A program made the translations under genes and the position numbers. The notes under the pieces were generated by a model. The model made no database searches. It saw only the letters and a program-made list of their open reading frames with translations, and was not told where the DNA came from. This document shows positions 35,138-47,368 of a stretch of DNA of 64,000 bases, piece after piece. Position 1 is the stretch's first letter, and every line of letters starts with the position of its first letter. This DNA is from Polytrichum commune (taxonomy: Eukaryota; Streptophyta; Polytrichopsida; Polytrichales; Polytrichaceae), in NCBI GenBank assembly GCA_950295325.1, contig OX485808.1, positions 7,876,501-7,940,500 of the forward strand, written 5' to 3'.

Positions 35138-36535
35138 GAATTCGACTTCACTGTTGAAGTTCGTCCTGGTAAAAGTCATGCCAATGCCGACCACCTGTCA
35201 CGTCTAAATGAGGAATTAGATGACGAACCCATTGATGATTCATTTCCCGATGCCCAATTATTCTTTGTTGACGTTATACCTCCCGAATATGCTGAAATAA
35301 TTACTTATTTACAAACTGGTACACTTCCGGAAGAATATAATGAAAAACAGAAACAAAGACTAGCTTATAAAGCAGGGCTATATACAATAATTGCTGATAC
35401 CTTGTATAAGCAAGGAAAAGATGGTGTTCTTCAACGTTGTATCACTAGTTCAGAAATTCCCCAAATTTTAAAGGCGTGTCACGATAACCCGGCCGGTGGA
35501 CATTTCGCGGGAGATGTCACCGCACGCAAGATATTACAATCAGGTTATTGGTGGCCGACACTATTTGCGGATTGCATTACCTATACTCGGCAATGTGATT
35601 TGTGCCAACGAATAGGTAAACCTACTACCTCATCCGCTATGTCTTTTACACCAATTTTAGCGTTAGCACCTTTTGAAAAATGGGGTATAGATTTCGTTGG
35701 TCTTATCAACCCACCTAATCGACACGGTCGTCATCGATACATTTTAGTAGCTACGGATTACGCTACAAAATGGGCGGAGGCCGAAGCCACTAAAACTAAT
35801 GACAAAGTGATTGTTGCCAAGTTTTTACGTGAAAATATTATGGCACGTTTTGGATGTCCTAAGGAACTTGTAAGTGATAGGGGTACTCATTTTGTCAATG
35901 ATGTTATTGAGGAATTAACCTCTAAATATAAAATCAAACACCGATTAACTACGCCCTATCACCCACGAGCTAATGGTCAAACCGAAAAGACTAATGGCAT
36001 TTTATGCAAAATTATTACTAAGACGGTCCAAGGGTCTATGACTGATTGGGATACTAAATTGATTGACGCATTATGGGCATACCGGACGGCGTATAAAGTT
36101 ACTACTAAATTTACGCCATTTCAATTAGTATACGGCCAAGAGGCAATTTTACCCATTGAATTGGAGCTACCTTCATTAAGAATTTCCATCAATGAGCGAT
36201 TGGGGCCGGTAGAATCCTTAGAGGCACGTATTAATATGCTTGAAAAATTAGATGAAACTCGTAGTCAAGCATATTCAAATACCGCCGCCATCCAAAAATG
36301 GCGTAAGTCTTACTATGATAGTAAGATGAAGGACAAAAAGATTACACTTACGGACCTCGTATTATTATACGACAGCCGTTTTCAAAAATTTCCGGGAAAA
36401 TTCCGATTACATTGGTTAGGACCTTATAAAGTACGTGTCGTACATGCCAATGGCTCATTTGATTTGGAAGATTTTGCGGGAAATGTCCTACCCACCCGAC
36501 TTAATGGAAATCGTTTGAAGATCTATCGTAAGTAA
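35138..36535 (+). CDS. pol: Integrase domain of the gypsy element (open)
   Basis: Open from the last RT/RNase H stop to TAA at 36535; the longest undamaged part of pol. Features in order: zinc-binding H..H..C..C (HDNPAGGHFAGD, CDLCQRIG); catalytic core with Asp in WGIDFVG, Asp in LVSDRGTHF and Glu in HPRANGQTEKTNG; then a GPF/Y-like C-terminus (FRLHWLGPYKVRVV) ending NRLKIYRK. No chromodomain follows. It would insert the cDNA into the chromosome. Confidence 0.93.
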   Translation, partial: EFDFTVEVRPGKSHANADHLSRLNEELDDEPIDDSFPDAQLFFVDVIPPEYAEIITYLQTGTLPEEYNEKQKQRLAYKAGLYTIIADTLYKQGKDGVLQRCITSSEIPQILKACHDNPAGGHFAGDVTARKILQSGYWWPTLFADCITYTRQCDLCQRIGKPTTSSAMSFTPILALAPFEKWGIDFVGLINPPNRHGRHRYILVATDYATKWAEAEATKTNDKVIVAKFLRENIMARFGCPKELVSDRGTHFVNDVIEELTSKYKIKHRLTTPYHPRANGQTEKTNGILCKIITKTVQGSMTDWDTKLIDALWAYRTAYKVTTKFTPFQLVYGQEAILPIELELPSLRISINERLGPVESLEARINMLEKLDETRSQAYSNTAAIQKWRKSYYDSKMKDKKITLTDLVLLYDSRFQKFPGKFRLHWLGPYKVRVVHANGSFDLEDFAGNVLPTRLNGNRLKIYRK

Positions 36536-36540
36536 CTGAG

Positions 36541-39500
36541 GACAATTCCTTAGTTTAAGGGGGAGGGAGGATATATTAAGTTGATAAAATAATAATATGA
36601 TATAATATATGAATAAATTTTGAAAATTCTACTGAAAAATTTAAGCAAAAAGCTACAAAGCTAGGTCTCAAAAGAATGTAAAGAGATAGGAATTGTGGAA
36701 GTAGACAGTCTAAAGAGCTTAACCAAGTCTAAAGAAAAGAAGGATGAAGTGACTTAAAGAAGTAATTATGAAATGAATAGGGGTGAAACAACCCTAGTGT
36801 GAAAGAAGTCACTTTTAGGTAGGATTGACGGTTGGGCCGTGAGCCGTCAGTGTGTCACTTGACTGCGGCCATGGCCAAAACGTTACAATCAACCTCAAGT
36901 TGGTAGTGAGCACAGCTGAGAGAGGAAGAGGAAGTTGAGTCGAAACCCACATTTGTGTTCAAAAGTAAGAAGTGTGAAGCTGAGAATTGAGCTAAGTGAT
37001 AGTTGTAGTGAAGAAGAGAGTGCGAGAGGAGTAGTGGAAAGGTCTCTCTCGATTGTGGAGCGGCAGAGCAATTTGGGGTGTCAAAGGAGGAGGGAGATCG
37101 CAGAGGAGAACCAGTTTCGGAGCATGCAAGACATTCTCCTCAAGTACGTGATTCGTCCTCAAAGCTCTGGTTTTCAAAAAGTAAGCTTATTGAACACAAC
37201 GAATTTGTTAATAAGGAGGCCAAAATTCAAATTTATGTATAATGCGAGCCCTAACTACTGGGTGTGTGTGTTCAAAGCTCTCTCAGAAGGAGAACCATAG
37301 TAATGTAGTAGAGAAAGAAATGAGTGCCTCATTGCCTGAGAAATGTAAGAGAAAGAGAAATCAAAAGAGTGATCCGAGTGAGAAAGAAGCATGAGAGGAG
37401 ACAGAGTGACCAGTGACTGAGGAAAGAATAGAAAAAATGTCCAAGATATGAATATAGCTTCTTTACAAAAAAATTGTTCCTTCAGTCCATTCTTAGGACT
37501 CTGGCCAAGTAATTTTCTCAATAGTGAGCAAGGTTAAGCAAAGAGGGACCTGAGAAAGAGTGAAAGAAAGACTTCTATGAGTGAATCAGAATTAGGTGAT
37601 GAGTGAACAATCAAGAAAGCAAAAGAGAATGTTGCTCATAATTTCAGGAGGAAGTGCCAAAAGAGGAATCTTGACAAGAACATTTTGAAGAATTGATGAA
37701 GAGATATGGAGTCAGAAAGAGAGCCAATGTAGCAAGTAGCAAGAGTCGAAAGTTTGTGTAGTTAGCTTTTTGGTTACAAACAAACCCAGGGAAACAATCA
37801 GGGAAAACTTAAAAGGTGACTTTTATCTCATCTAGGCGTCTTGGACAAGGTTCATTAGGAAAAACATAGAATTATTTCACTTCCTTTTAACTTAGAACTG
37901 ACAATTATCTTAGGGGTAAGGGATAACAACTCTAAAAACTCTCTTTGTCAGTACATGCAAATGTGACAGTCTCTCACCTCACACTAATTCCCAGGCAATA
38001 GTCTGGCAGTGAGTTCATTTTAATTGGACCAAGTGCGGTGCACAATCATAGGCACAGCCATCGGCAATAGTCTTGCATAAGTAGCACTGTAGAGTCTTGT
38101 TCTACCAAAGCCAGGGGCACTTTGGTATAGGCAATAGTCTTTCATTGCTTAATATTCTTGCATAAGAGCAACATAAATATTAGTCCTTACATGATATAAC
38201 CTCTTTATTAATTGGAATTACAATAGGTTGCAGAGCATATGGATTTCAATTATCTTTTGAATTTATACTTGCATTTCACCCCAAAATTAATATCGAGTTC
38301 ATGTTATGGATTTCTGGGTCAATCGTTACCCTACGTACCGTAGTAAGCATTCTTACTTGCTGTTCTAGACTTGTCTTTTCTTTTCTCTACTGGCCTGCCC
38401 CACTTCTCTTGGCAGCCAACAGTCCTTCGAAGGGTGACCTTTCACCTTATCAGGGCCATCGTCTTTTTGGTCCTCTCTCTCTACAGTAGGGTTAGAGAGA
38501 AAACATACTCTCAAGTCATATCCTACTATCACATCCACACTATTCTCTCCAAGGACTCCAGACTATGGCCTTGCAATAATTCAGAAATCAGGTGCTCTCT
38601 TCCTTAATCACAACATATTTCCTTATCCTAGTAGATTCATTGCCTAATGATCATCACAATTATAATCTTTCCATGCACCAAAGCAATTGACCATACTTCA
38701 GGTTATCATCATCAGGAATTAGACAATGTAAAGACTATAGCCTCTGCCGAATTATTCCAGTTCATTGTATTTTAGATAGTCTATCAGAGTCACATGATTA
38801 ATTATGACCAAAATACCCTCATTCCTAAGAGTGCATAACAAATCAGCTATATCAACTCAACACAATCCAACAATTTGAGAAGTGGTCAGTTCACATTCTT
38901 ATTAGGACAAGGACAAAATCACATTCAAGTTCTGCATCATAAGCCATTCAGTCTCTCACAATCATTCTCAGAGTCATTAACACACTATGGCCTATAACAT
39001 TGCACAAAATCATCACACATCACCAAACTACATTCAAAATATGTTAATCCTGGAAAAGTACATCAGGGAGAATGATAATAGTGAAGTAAGACTATTCGCT
39101 CTCCAGTACAAACCCCCTGGAGGCTTCTTAAGTATTGATATACAGGCTATAGCCTGTAATTATCCATATCACTCAAATGTAAGACTTGATCTTCAGACAA
39201 TAGCCTTTGCAAGTACTATTCACTCTCTTGGCTCCAGAAGGAGAAGACCTCTCTCCCTTGATATAACCTCCTTCACCTACTTATACTCCTTTTCCCAACA
39301 GGTTCTTTTCTACTGACACCTTTTACAATCAGACTATAGCCTTCCAGATTGTCTTTTTTGGTATCTCTGGGTTACAGGCCGTTCATACTTACAATCTTTT
39401 AATGTTTAAGTTCAATATAAGCCAGTTTCACACTCAAAAACTTCTTGGCAAGCAAAAAATGTTATCCTAACTAATTTTTCTTATTACAGTTTGCAACAGA

Positions 39501-39924
39501 AAAAAAGAAAGATTAGAATTAAGAATAGAATTTGCTCTTTCAATTCTTCTCATAGCAAGGCCCCTGCTGCCATAGTGTCTTCTTCTTCATGACTCAATCT
39601 CTTTCTTCTCCGTGTTAAGCGATTCCAAAGTAAAGATTGAATGGTCAAAACAAAAATGTCGGAGTAATGTAGTGGTAAATGGGCCAGAACTTTTAGAAGT
39701 CACACTGAGATAGTTCTATCAACCCGTCCTGTCCAAATAGCGGTCTCTGATTCTAAGTCGCAGGCCATAGGTTAAGGTGCATTGTGTCTTGAGCAACAAA
39801 AACTGACCTGTGACAATGACTGCAGGGTGAAGGACTGATTACCGACTTTAGGTAAAGGCTTAAGTGAGTGACACTACAAGAGTGATAGCTCAATTGAATA
39901 GGTGATAGTAAGAGTCTATCAAAT
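36541..39924 (+). other. Long non-coding segment between pol and the 3' ORF
   Basis: Starts with a purine tract (AGGGGGAGGGAGGATA, about 36557-36572). No credible gene. It contains several scattered copies of short motifs such as GCAATAGTCTTGCA (37990-38165) and ACTATAGCCT (38730-39345). Such long 3' non-coding regions are known in Tat-like elements. Confidence 0.7.
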
Positions 39925-42550
39925 ATGGCACCAACTGCTCCGGTGCAGTCCCTTACTCTGGCGGAGATTCCCAGAAGGCTTCAACAAATAATGACGAAGA
40001 ATCAAGCGAATTTGGAGAAGGCAGGGATATGGGAGTTTCCGCTTTGGGTGCGCGATGTGGAGAAAATGGTACATGATGGGAAAGTCACCCAATTTGTCAA
40101 TACATACCAGCTCAAGACGAAGTCAGCTAAGGTGGATGGAATAACAGTGGATTTCTCCACTCAGGCAATCAGCCAAGCCTTCTTGTTGCCAAATCAAGGA
40201 GCAAAGACTGAGGCATTACCTGAACTAACCAGGGCAGAGGCCGAAGAGATTTTTGAGTACAAATTTCGGTGGGGGAAAGACACGAAGTGGGGGATTGGAC
40301 TGACTCGTCACCATTGGAAAATGTGGTTTGATCTGGTCAACAACTACTTTTTGTTCAGACCTGAGGAGGGGAGAATGAAGCAAAAATACGTGGTAGAAGC
40401 TATTCGAACTTGGGAGGGGCACGAAATGAATTGGTCCCTCATTGTTCAACATAGGATCAATGAGGAGATTCAGGTGCGGAAGGCGCAGAGTCCGCCGATT
40501 CTCTACCTTTATTCGGCCTTTTATATCACCTGTTTGTGTGAATTACCTCTGAGACCGGTCAAATTGACATCACCACGACCTTCACCAGTCAAACGACCGA
40601 TGTCTCCACCCTCTCCGACTTCGGAAGAAATTGAAGTCCAACATGCCATCATGACTACCAGAATTGCAGATCTGAACAAGCTAGTAGCCAAAAAACAGAA
40701 CAAGTTGGAGCTGGCACAAGAGAAAAATGCAGGAGTGTCTCCAAAAAATTAATCAACTACTCCAGGAGAAGTTGAATGACCAGCGGCAATTCGCGGAGCT
40801 CCAAATCCAAAATACGGCTCTTAAATTGCAGCTGACTGAACTACGAAAAGACTATACTAGGCTGCAAAAGGAGGGGGCAGGGAGAGTGACTCCGAAGCCC
40901 CTGATAATGGAGAAGTCTAGTAATACTATGGACTTTAGTCTTTTGGACCCTTTGACATCGACAGTCCCCGTGGTCCCGAGCCCGGTGGCAGTAGGGGGTA
41001 AGTTTTTGACCGATGAAGTGTGTGCAAAGTTTTCGGAGTTAGAAAATAGGATTTGTTTGAACTTTAACTTGCACCAGTTTTATGAGATCCATCGGGACTT
41101 GCTCTTAGCCATGACAGGGTACGAGTTAGGGGATGTCTTGGATAAGACCCAATTTTTCGCAATGTGGTCATTCTGTGAGCGGTTTAAAGTCAAAAATTTG
41201 CTCACAGAGGTCCTAGCTAGGAAACATCTTCGGTTAGCCGATCTCTTTTCTGCATTCATCAAGATGGGGGATGTAGGGGGTAGAATTTATCTCTATTATG
41301 CGGAATGTGAGGAGCGTCTTCACCTACGACGGGGATTGAGAAGGCTCACTGAGGATAGGCAGGCAAACTGGGCCGATTATAGCATCGTCATGTCTCAACA
41401 ATTTTACAGTCCAGGCAGAGAGATAGTGGTCCAGTGGAAAGCGAATCTCGAGGCAGTTGCACCCTTGGTGAAGCATGAAGAATATCTTGAGAGGGTCTTA
41501 AGTTTTAGTCTTCGCCGAGTCTACAATTTAGCTCAGGTAGATGATTTCACAGCTACTCATTATCTGTACAATCGGGAGAAGGCCATAGATAGGATAGATA
41601 GATATTTGAAGGCCATCGAAGGAAAGAGGGCCCCAGTGCTATCTGTTCAGGCACATGTGGATTTTTGTTTGGCACCCCTGGGATACTGTCCCCGCTTTGT
41701 TCGCACCATCGACATGCCAGTGGGAGGATCGACCGCAAATCAGCGTTACCTCGGGCACTACAAAGAATTGTTTGACGAAGAGGGGGAGAAACCCATTCCT
41801 ACATGGCCAGCTTTGGCATGGATTTTGGAAAATTACGGGCTGTCCCGAATAGAAAAAGTAGCAGCTGACATCGTGTATCGGCAGCAAAGTGGACCCTAGT
41901 CCTTTGAACCACCTCCAGCGGTACAACTCCATCCTCAATATTGCCCTTGCGCACGTCGTCATAAGTGGGCACCAGATTCAACAATTGCGTCAGTAGAGTA
42001 CAACTGGCCGCATATTCAAGGGGCTCCTGGTTTCAACACGCCAAGCCAATGCCGGGATGCCTACTCAAGGTTTCATGAAGAGCACCGGAATCATAAGGAC
42101 CCAGTATGCTTCCGAGTTGCAGTCTTTTGTGCGGCCCTTACCGAATGGTGTCATCGATGGAATTTCGCTATCAATGTTAACTACTATCATGAATCAAGGC
42201 AAGAATTTTTCATGTTGTTGAAGTTGCAGTTTCGACCCTCTCGTTGGTTGAGGTTGCTCGAAGCCATGGCCCTCACTCATTTCATTGAGGGAGTTCATAC
42301 CAGCCTGGTCAATGAATTCCCTTTCACAAGGGTGGGTCCCTTTGATGGATTTATGAAATGGCAGAGGATGAATAATCCACACGTGGTGGCCCAAGATGAA
42401 GACTTGCAACGTGCTATTCTTCAACTGGATGCGCGAGAAAGTCGACATCCTAGTGGATCCAGAAGTCGAAGAACTACACGTGAAGGAGAAGAAGACGACA
42501 CCGAGGGCTCAATCAAGCGACTTCGGATTGGCAGGGACGCCAATCAGTAA
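39925..42550 (+). pseudogene. Additional 3' ORF of the gypsy element
   Basis: ATG at 39925. The frame to 40752 shifts at an A5 run near 40725 into a second frame that runs to 42550, broken only by TAG at 41897-41899; about 870 codons in all. An N-terminal segment (GIWEFPLWVRDVEKMVHDGK, WGIGLTRHHWKMWFDLVNN) is followed by a Pro/Ser linker, a coiled coil (MQECLQKINQLLQEKLND, LQIQNTALKLQLTELRK), an Arg/aromatic-rich domain and a basic tail with KRLRIGR, NLS-like. It sits just before the polypurine tract in the position of the extra ORFs of Tat/Athila/Ogre elements. I do not recognise the domain. Confidence 0.7.
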
Positions 42551-42559
42551 AGGAGGGGG
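42549..42559 (+). other. Polypurine tract
   Basis: AAAGGAGGGGG directly before the LTR start, where plus-strand DNA synthesis would be primed. It begins in the last two bases of the ORF stop codon. Confidence 0.75.
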
Positions 42560-42562
42560 CTA

Positions 42563-45088
42563 TGTGATACCATTTTTTGGACAGAATGTGTAATTTTTAG
42601 TCTTGAAGGGTAGATGAATGACAAATTTCACTCAAGACTGTTAAAATAGTGAAGAACTAGGCAATTAGTTACTTAGAAGCGGAAACATGCAAGTAAGATA
42701 GAAATTCCCTTGCTGCCCATAGTCTAGAAGATATCAAGAGTCATGGAATTCACATGTGACAATTGGAAGCAACATTTAATATCTTAGCTAGGGTCAGTCA
42801 CCACCTTTCGGTATAGGAAGATAAGTAGAGGAAGGAAGAAGACAAAGGAGAGTGAATCCAATTTTCTGAATATCCTCTCGGGAAGAGAGTGAATGTTTTT
42901 AACTGACCTTGAACTCTTGTGATCATCAACTATACATGGGTGTGAAACCCATTGCTTTCTTGTAAATCATACTTGGAAATATAACAACCTGTTTTTGAAA
43001 TCTCTATCTCTTGTCAAGTGTGTGCTTGTGTGTGGGGATGTCGAGTGTTGTTTTCTGGACCGGAATCAATTTGGGAGTGTGATGCTCTCAAATGAAAGAT
43101 TGTGGGAATTGTGTCTGTATCGAAGTCAGTTTGAGTGAAGAATTTCTTGGACAGTATCTTAAGGTTTTAGCCACAGAGGAGTAATTCCTCGGTGATTATA
43201 AGTGTCCGGGTGTGAAGCCCGAGGATTTCATTGTGATACATATCTGATTAAAATTCAGATTCTTTTATTCCTCACACACTTCAACTCTCTTGTCTGCGAA
43301 TATTGTATACTTGAAATGTGTGCAGTGCACTAACTTCTGGGTGAGAAAGAGTAATATGGTTTCCCCTTGACTCTCTTCCCTGAGTGTGAAACTCTGGTGC
43401 AAGGGAAGTGTGTGATTCACCCACACTGAGTCCAACCAAATACCCACAAACCAATAAAGAGTCACAAGTTGACAGACTGGTGACTCGAGTTTGCAAATGG
43501 GCTTGTGAAGAGTTCCATTATATGAGTGCGAAGCTCTTATAGAGATAAAAATAGGATTTGTGTCTGTAGTGAATACATAATGAATGAGGAATACTTTGAT
43601 AGTATTTTAAGGTTGGAACTCTAGAAGAGTAACTTCCTGATGAGTGAAGTAATTGGATGTGAAGTCCCGGGTGATCAATAATCTGTTAACTGGTAAGTAT
43701 TAATTGCATAAAAACCGATTAATAGATTGATACGAAGAGAATCACAATTTACATTCAGATTCTCGGTCCCCCCGCTCTCGCGGAATGAAAGAACCTAACA
43801 TATGTGTATGTTTGACTTATTCTCGTAATACCACTGATAGATGTTCCAATCAGATAAGTGAATCACTGTAAGAAACTTCAGGGTGGGAAAAAGTTAAATT
43901 AAGTAAGAAACACGATCAACCATTTCGTTGTGAGAACCTTAAAAGTTAAAGTCGGTCATCTTAGTTCTGGCAGCAAGAGGATAATTGGAAAGAGATTTGT
44001 TCACATTCCTCGACTCCTCAATTACTTCTAGGATATGATTGGTGAATTACAAGTCCCATTATCCGATGCTATCTTTTTTCTAAATCAATCGGGAGTGAAT
44101 CCTGGTTCATTGTATGAGTTACTATTGATTCGAGATGTGCTATGAATGGATTACACTGACAGTTAATCTCCTGTGAATTGAAGAATCGATTTTCGAGAAG
44201 ATAATCTGTGGGGTACCAGTTTAATGTCTTAAGTCACCCAGAGCAGGGAGATAACTTTTCTTCTAGTGCTCTCCAAGCAAATAAGCCAGGGGTGTCTTAG
44301 GCGGATCTCCCGAATTTTAAGAAGGGAGGAAGGATTCTGTAAAGATTGGCTCCAAGAGCAGAGCTCGATCTAAGATATTGCTTGAAAAATAGTTTGTCCA
44401 CATGAACGCGAGGATAGAGCTAACGGGGAAAGATTGTGAAAATCTAATCGTCTTTAACAGTAGGTGACGACGAGGTGAAAGAGAAAAATCCTTGGGTGTT
44501 GATGCAGGTGATCGTTGTGTCTGCAAGATAACTTCACTCCAGAGCCACAGCGGAGAGAATTGAGTGGCTAATGTGACTAGACGTTTCTCTGACACTATAA
44601 GATTATTACTGGACACTGGTTACTAGTTACTTGGAACTGGTTACTAGACGTTTCTTTGGTTACTTGTGACTAGACGCTTACTTGGAACTTGGAACTGGAC
44701 GTTTACTTGTGACTCGGTATTAGACTGTGACTATTTTGACCCGATTCGCTCAAGACGCTTCTCGCTTAATTAGTTCCCGGTTCGTGGTTCTGTCACTTGT
44801 AACTAGACTTTTATAAAAAATTTACTAAGGCCTAATTTTTATAAGGATGGAAATATGTTAAGCAGTATCACCACATGTATAATGAATAAATCCATATATG
44901 GTGAGAAAGTAACAAGTCAAGTCACATGAGAATAGATTAATTGTGGTAATTAAGTGTTAAACCCATTCCATCACCCCTTTGAACTATTAATCGACCTTAT
45001 CGTGACAAACTAAAGATACATCTGACACTCATTTAGTCTTCCCTGGGTGTTTTTCGAGCTGGAACCCTGGATGAAAAAACTAACTACA
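42563..45088 (+). repeat. 3' LTR, about 2.5 kb
   Basis: Begins TGTGATACC just after the polypurine tract and ends AACTACA; TG...CA termini. The last 400 bases match the 5' LTR remnant. The middle holds an internal diverged duplication about 440 bases apart (43100-43220 against 43555-43680; shared GTATYTTAAGGTT and GTGAAGYCC motifs). The exact start is inferred, as the other LTR start is outside the window. AAGGG at 45089-45093 would be the target copy. Confidence 0.8.
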
Positions 45089-45412
45089 AAGGGGAAGGGC
45101 CTTAGGTTTAAATGTTTGATTTAGAACATGTTCTTGTTGGTTTACGGGGTGAGGGTTTAGTGGATAGGATAAGGTCCTACTAAGTAGGAGAAGGTTAAGG
45201 GGTTTGTGGTCTTGGGTGTCCTCTCCTCCTCTTCCTCTCCTCTCCCTCTCTCCCTCTCTCCTCTTCTTTCCTCTCAAGGAGGTTGAGCTCTTAGAGCTCA
45301 GAAGAATGCGGGAATTAGGGGGAGAATTAGTAGAATTAGTGGAATTAGGTAGGTGCATTAGGTGGAAGACTTATGGTAATTAGCGGAATTAGGTAGGGGG
45401 ATTAGGTAGGTG

Positions 45413-45914
45413 ACTTAGTGGCACTAAGGGAGCTGGTTTGCAGCTACACTGGGAACTAAGGGGGTTGGTTGCAGCTACGACTGGAACTAAGGGAGTTGGG
45501 TTGCAGCTACGACTGGAACTAAGGGAGTTGGGTTGCAGCTACACTGGGAACTAAGGGAGCTGGTTTGCAGCTACGACTGGAACTAAGGGAGCTGGTTTGC
45601 AGCTACGACTGGAACTAAGGGAGCTGGTTGCAGCTACGACTGGAACTAAGGGAGTTGGGTTGCAGCTACACTGGGAACTAAGGGAGCTGGTTTGCAGCTA
45701 CGACTGGAACTAAGGGAGCTGGTTTGCAGCTACGACTGGAACTAAGGGAGCTGGTTGCAACTACGACTGGAACTAAGGGAGCTGGTTGCAGCTACGACTG
45801 GAACTAAGGGAGTTGGTTGCAGCTACAACTGGAACTAAGGGAGCTGGTTTGCAGCTACACTGGGAACTAAGGGAGCTGGTTGCAACTACGATTGGGAACT
45901 AAGAGAGCTGGTTG
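45413..45914 (+). repeat. Minisatellite, about 16 units of about 32 bp
   Basis: Units of the form AACTAAGGGAGCTGGTTTGC plus AGCTACGACTGG, 31-33 bases each, with variants (AGTTGGGT, ACACTGGG). It decays into GGCCGGTTA repeats to about 45955. The surrounding 45089-46300 has no gene. Confidence 0.95.
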
Positions 45915-46309
45915 CATAGGCCGGTTATAGGCCGGTTAGGGGCCGGTTAGGGGGATTGGTCATGAGTATGGGCTAGTAAATTAGGAAGGGGGAGAGGAAT
46001 TAAACTAGGGATTCCACTCACTAGCGAACTAGAATGGGTGGCCTCATATAAATTAGAGGGTAGTATAAGGGGAGGAGCTTTTAGTAGGGATTTGATTGTG
46101 GGATTGTGAATTAGTGTAGTAGGGAAGGGATAAATAGAGAAGAGCATTTTTCAATGCTTGTACTCGGATTATGGAATAAATTGGTGTGCAAGATTTGATG
46201 GGAAATGTAATGGATTATCACGAATTTGGTAAGATGGAGTTATGGGAACACAAATGTGATATCCATTCCCTCACCCGGACTAGGACGCTTAAGGGTGGGT
46301 GGTTTGGCC

Positions 46310-47368
46310 TCACATGGCCACAAACATGTATCAATGTACAAGCTTCGGAGGCTAGTCTTTTGGGAAATGGAGACATTCGAGAGGAGTTTGATATGGACGA
46401 CCATTACGTGGGGCCTGCTAGTAGTCGTCCCCCACCATCTTTCCGCATTGCAGTGGATTGTCATGAAGGCTATATGCTTATTTTGCGTCCTGGAGATGAG
46501 ACATATACGAAGCCAGTGTGGGTGGCAAGAGCTTTGTCCAAACCAAATTTTGTAACTTCCAGCCCTCATTTTCGACAAATACAAGTGGAGTACTACCGAC
46601 CGACAGCACGGAATGAAGATGTGATTCGGCATTTTACAGGCTGGGATACAAACCCTAACTTTCGGTAGAAGGTGGATTTTGAGCACGGTCCATCTTGAGT
46701 AGATACAGATTCCATATTCATAGCATGGAAACCACGGAAAAATCATAGTAGATTAGTGTCCATCCCTCAAAAGTACATAACTTTTGCAAAAGACAACCTT
46801 GCTCGGATCGGACAAGAAGCAACCCATGTTGAATGACAAGTTGGTAGGATTGTGTTAGCATGATTATAGTTTCATATGTAATTATAGCAATATATATTAC
46901 TCATATGTGTGCTCTTCAAAATTAGGGCAAAGTTTGGGTAGAACTTACGAATGCTATATTGTTTGGGGTTGGATGAATATCCATTTACTATATTTCAAAA
47001 CAAATGTGAAGTTCATCTTATTATTAAGTTTGGGACTAAATTGTCGATTGAAGAAATATGCATTTATTACATGCACTTTGTATGTTGCAATGTCTATATT
47101 TTATTGACCATGCTAATAATAAAAAAACATTTTATATGTTTTTTGGGTGAAACTTGTTTGGAGTGCTCTACCCAATGTGGTTTTGTTGATGAAGTTGGTG
47201 TCAAGTGCTCTACCATATGTGCTTATGTCCGCACATCATAGATTTGGGATATTAGAACATATAATATATTTGAGATTGTTGACAATATAGTTTCGGGTAT
47301 CTTCATGTTGTTTGATCCACATATTAATTTGAGACTAGAGAAAGTCTCAATTTAACGAATATAGTGTT
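46310..47368 (+). pseudogene. Right-end relic of an element-A relative
   Basis: Closely matches 19090-20144: the C-terminal transposase domain (HYVGPASSRPPPSFRIAVDC, PVWVARAL, QIQVEYYRP), the subterminal region and the same right TIR ending ATATAGTGTT at 47368. It has in-frame TAG after NPNFR and TGA after HGPS. It reads TGT where element A has the 19102 TGA. Upstream of 46310 the sequence is unrelated to element A, so only about 1.06 kb was kept. Confidence 0.9.

Larger units (their letters stand above)
1..45088 (+). mobile_element. Ty3/gypsy LTR retrotransposon, non-chromovirus (Tat/Athila-like), host of nested insertions
   Basis: The last 405 bases of the 5' LTR (1-405) recur at the end of the 3' LTR (to 45088), both ending in CTACA. 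Between them, in plus orientation, lie a tRNA-Asp-type PBS, gag with several zinc knuckles, protease, RT, RNase H, integrase without an obvious chromodomain, a long non-coding stretch, an extra ORF, and a polypurine tract. PBS type, lack of chromodomain and an extra 3' ORF fit the Ogre/Tat/Athila branch; that placement is inference. Coding parts carry several stops and frameshifts, so the copy is dead. Elements A, B and C are inserted in it; without them it would be roughly 16 kb. The 5' target duplication lies outside the window. Confidence 0.9.

Noticed and set aside
36557..36572. Purine tract after pol as the main polypurine tract with the LTR starting there
   Set aside because: The LTR match at the end of the element and the second tract at 42549-42559 next to a TG start fit better; the first may be an internal tract.
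38301..39316. Small plus-strand ORFs in the 3' non-coding part of the gypsy element
   Set aside because: Short, no motif, unlike the compositional pattern of gag/pol; treated as non-coding.
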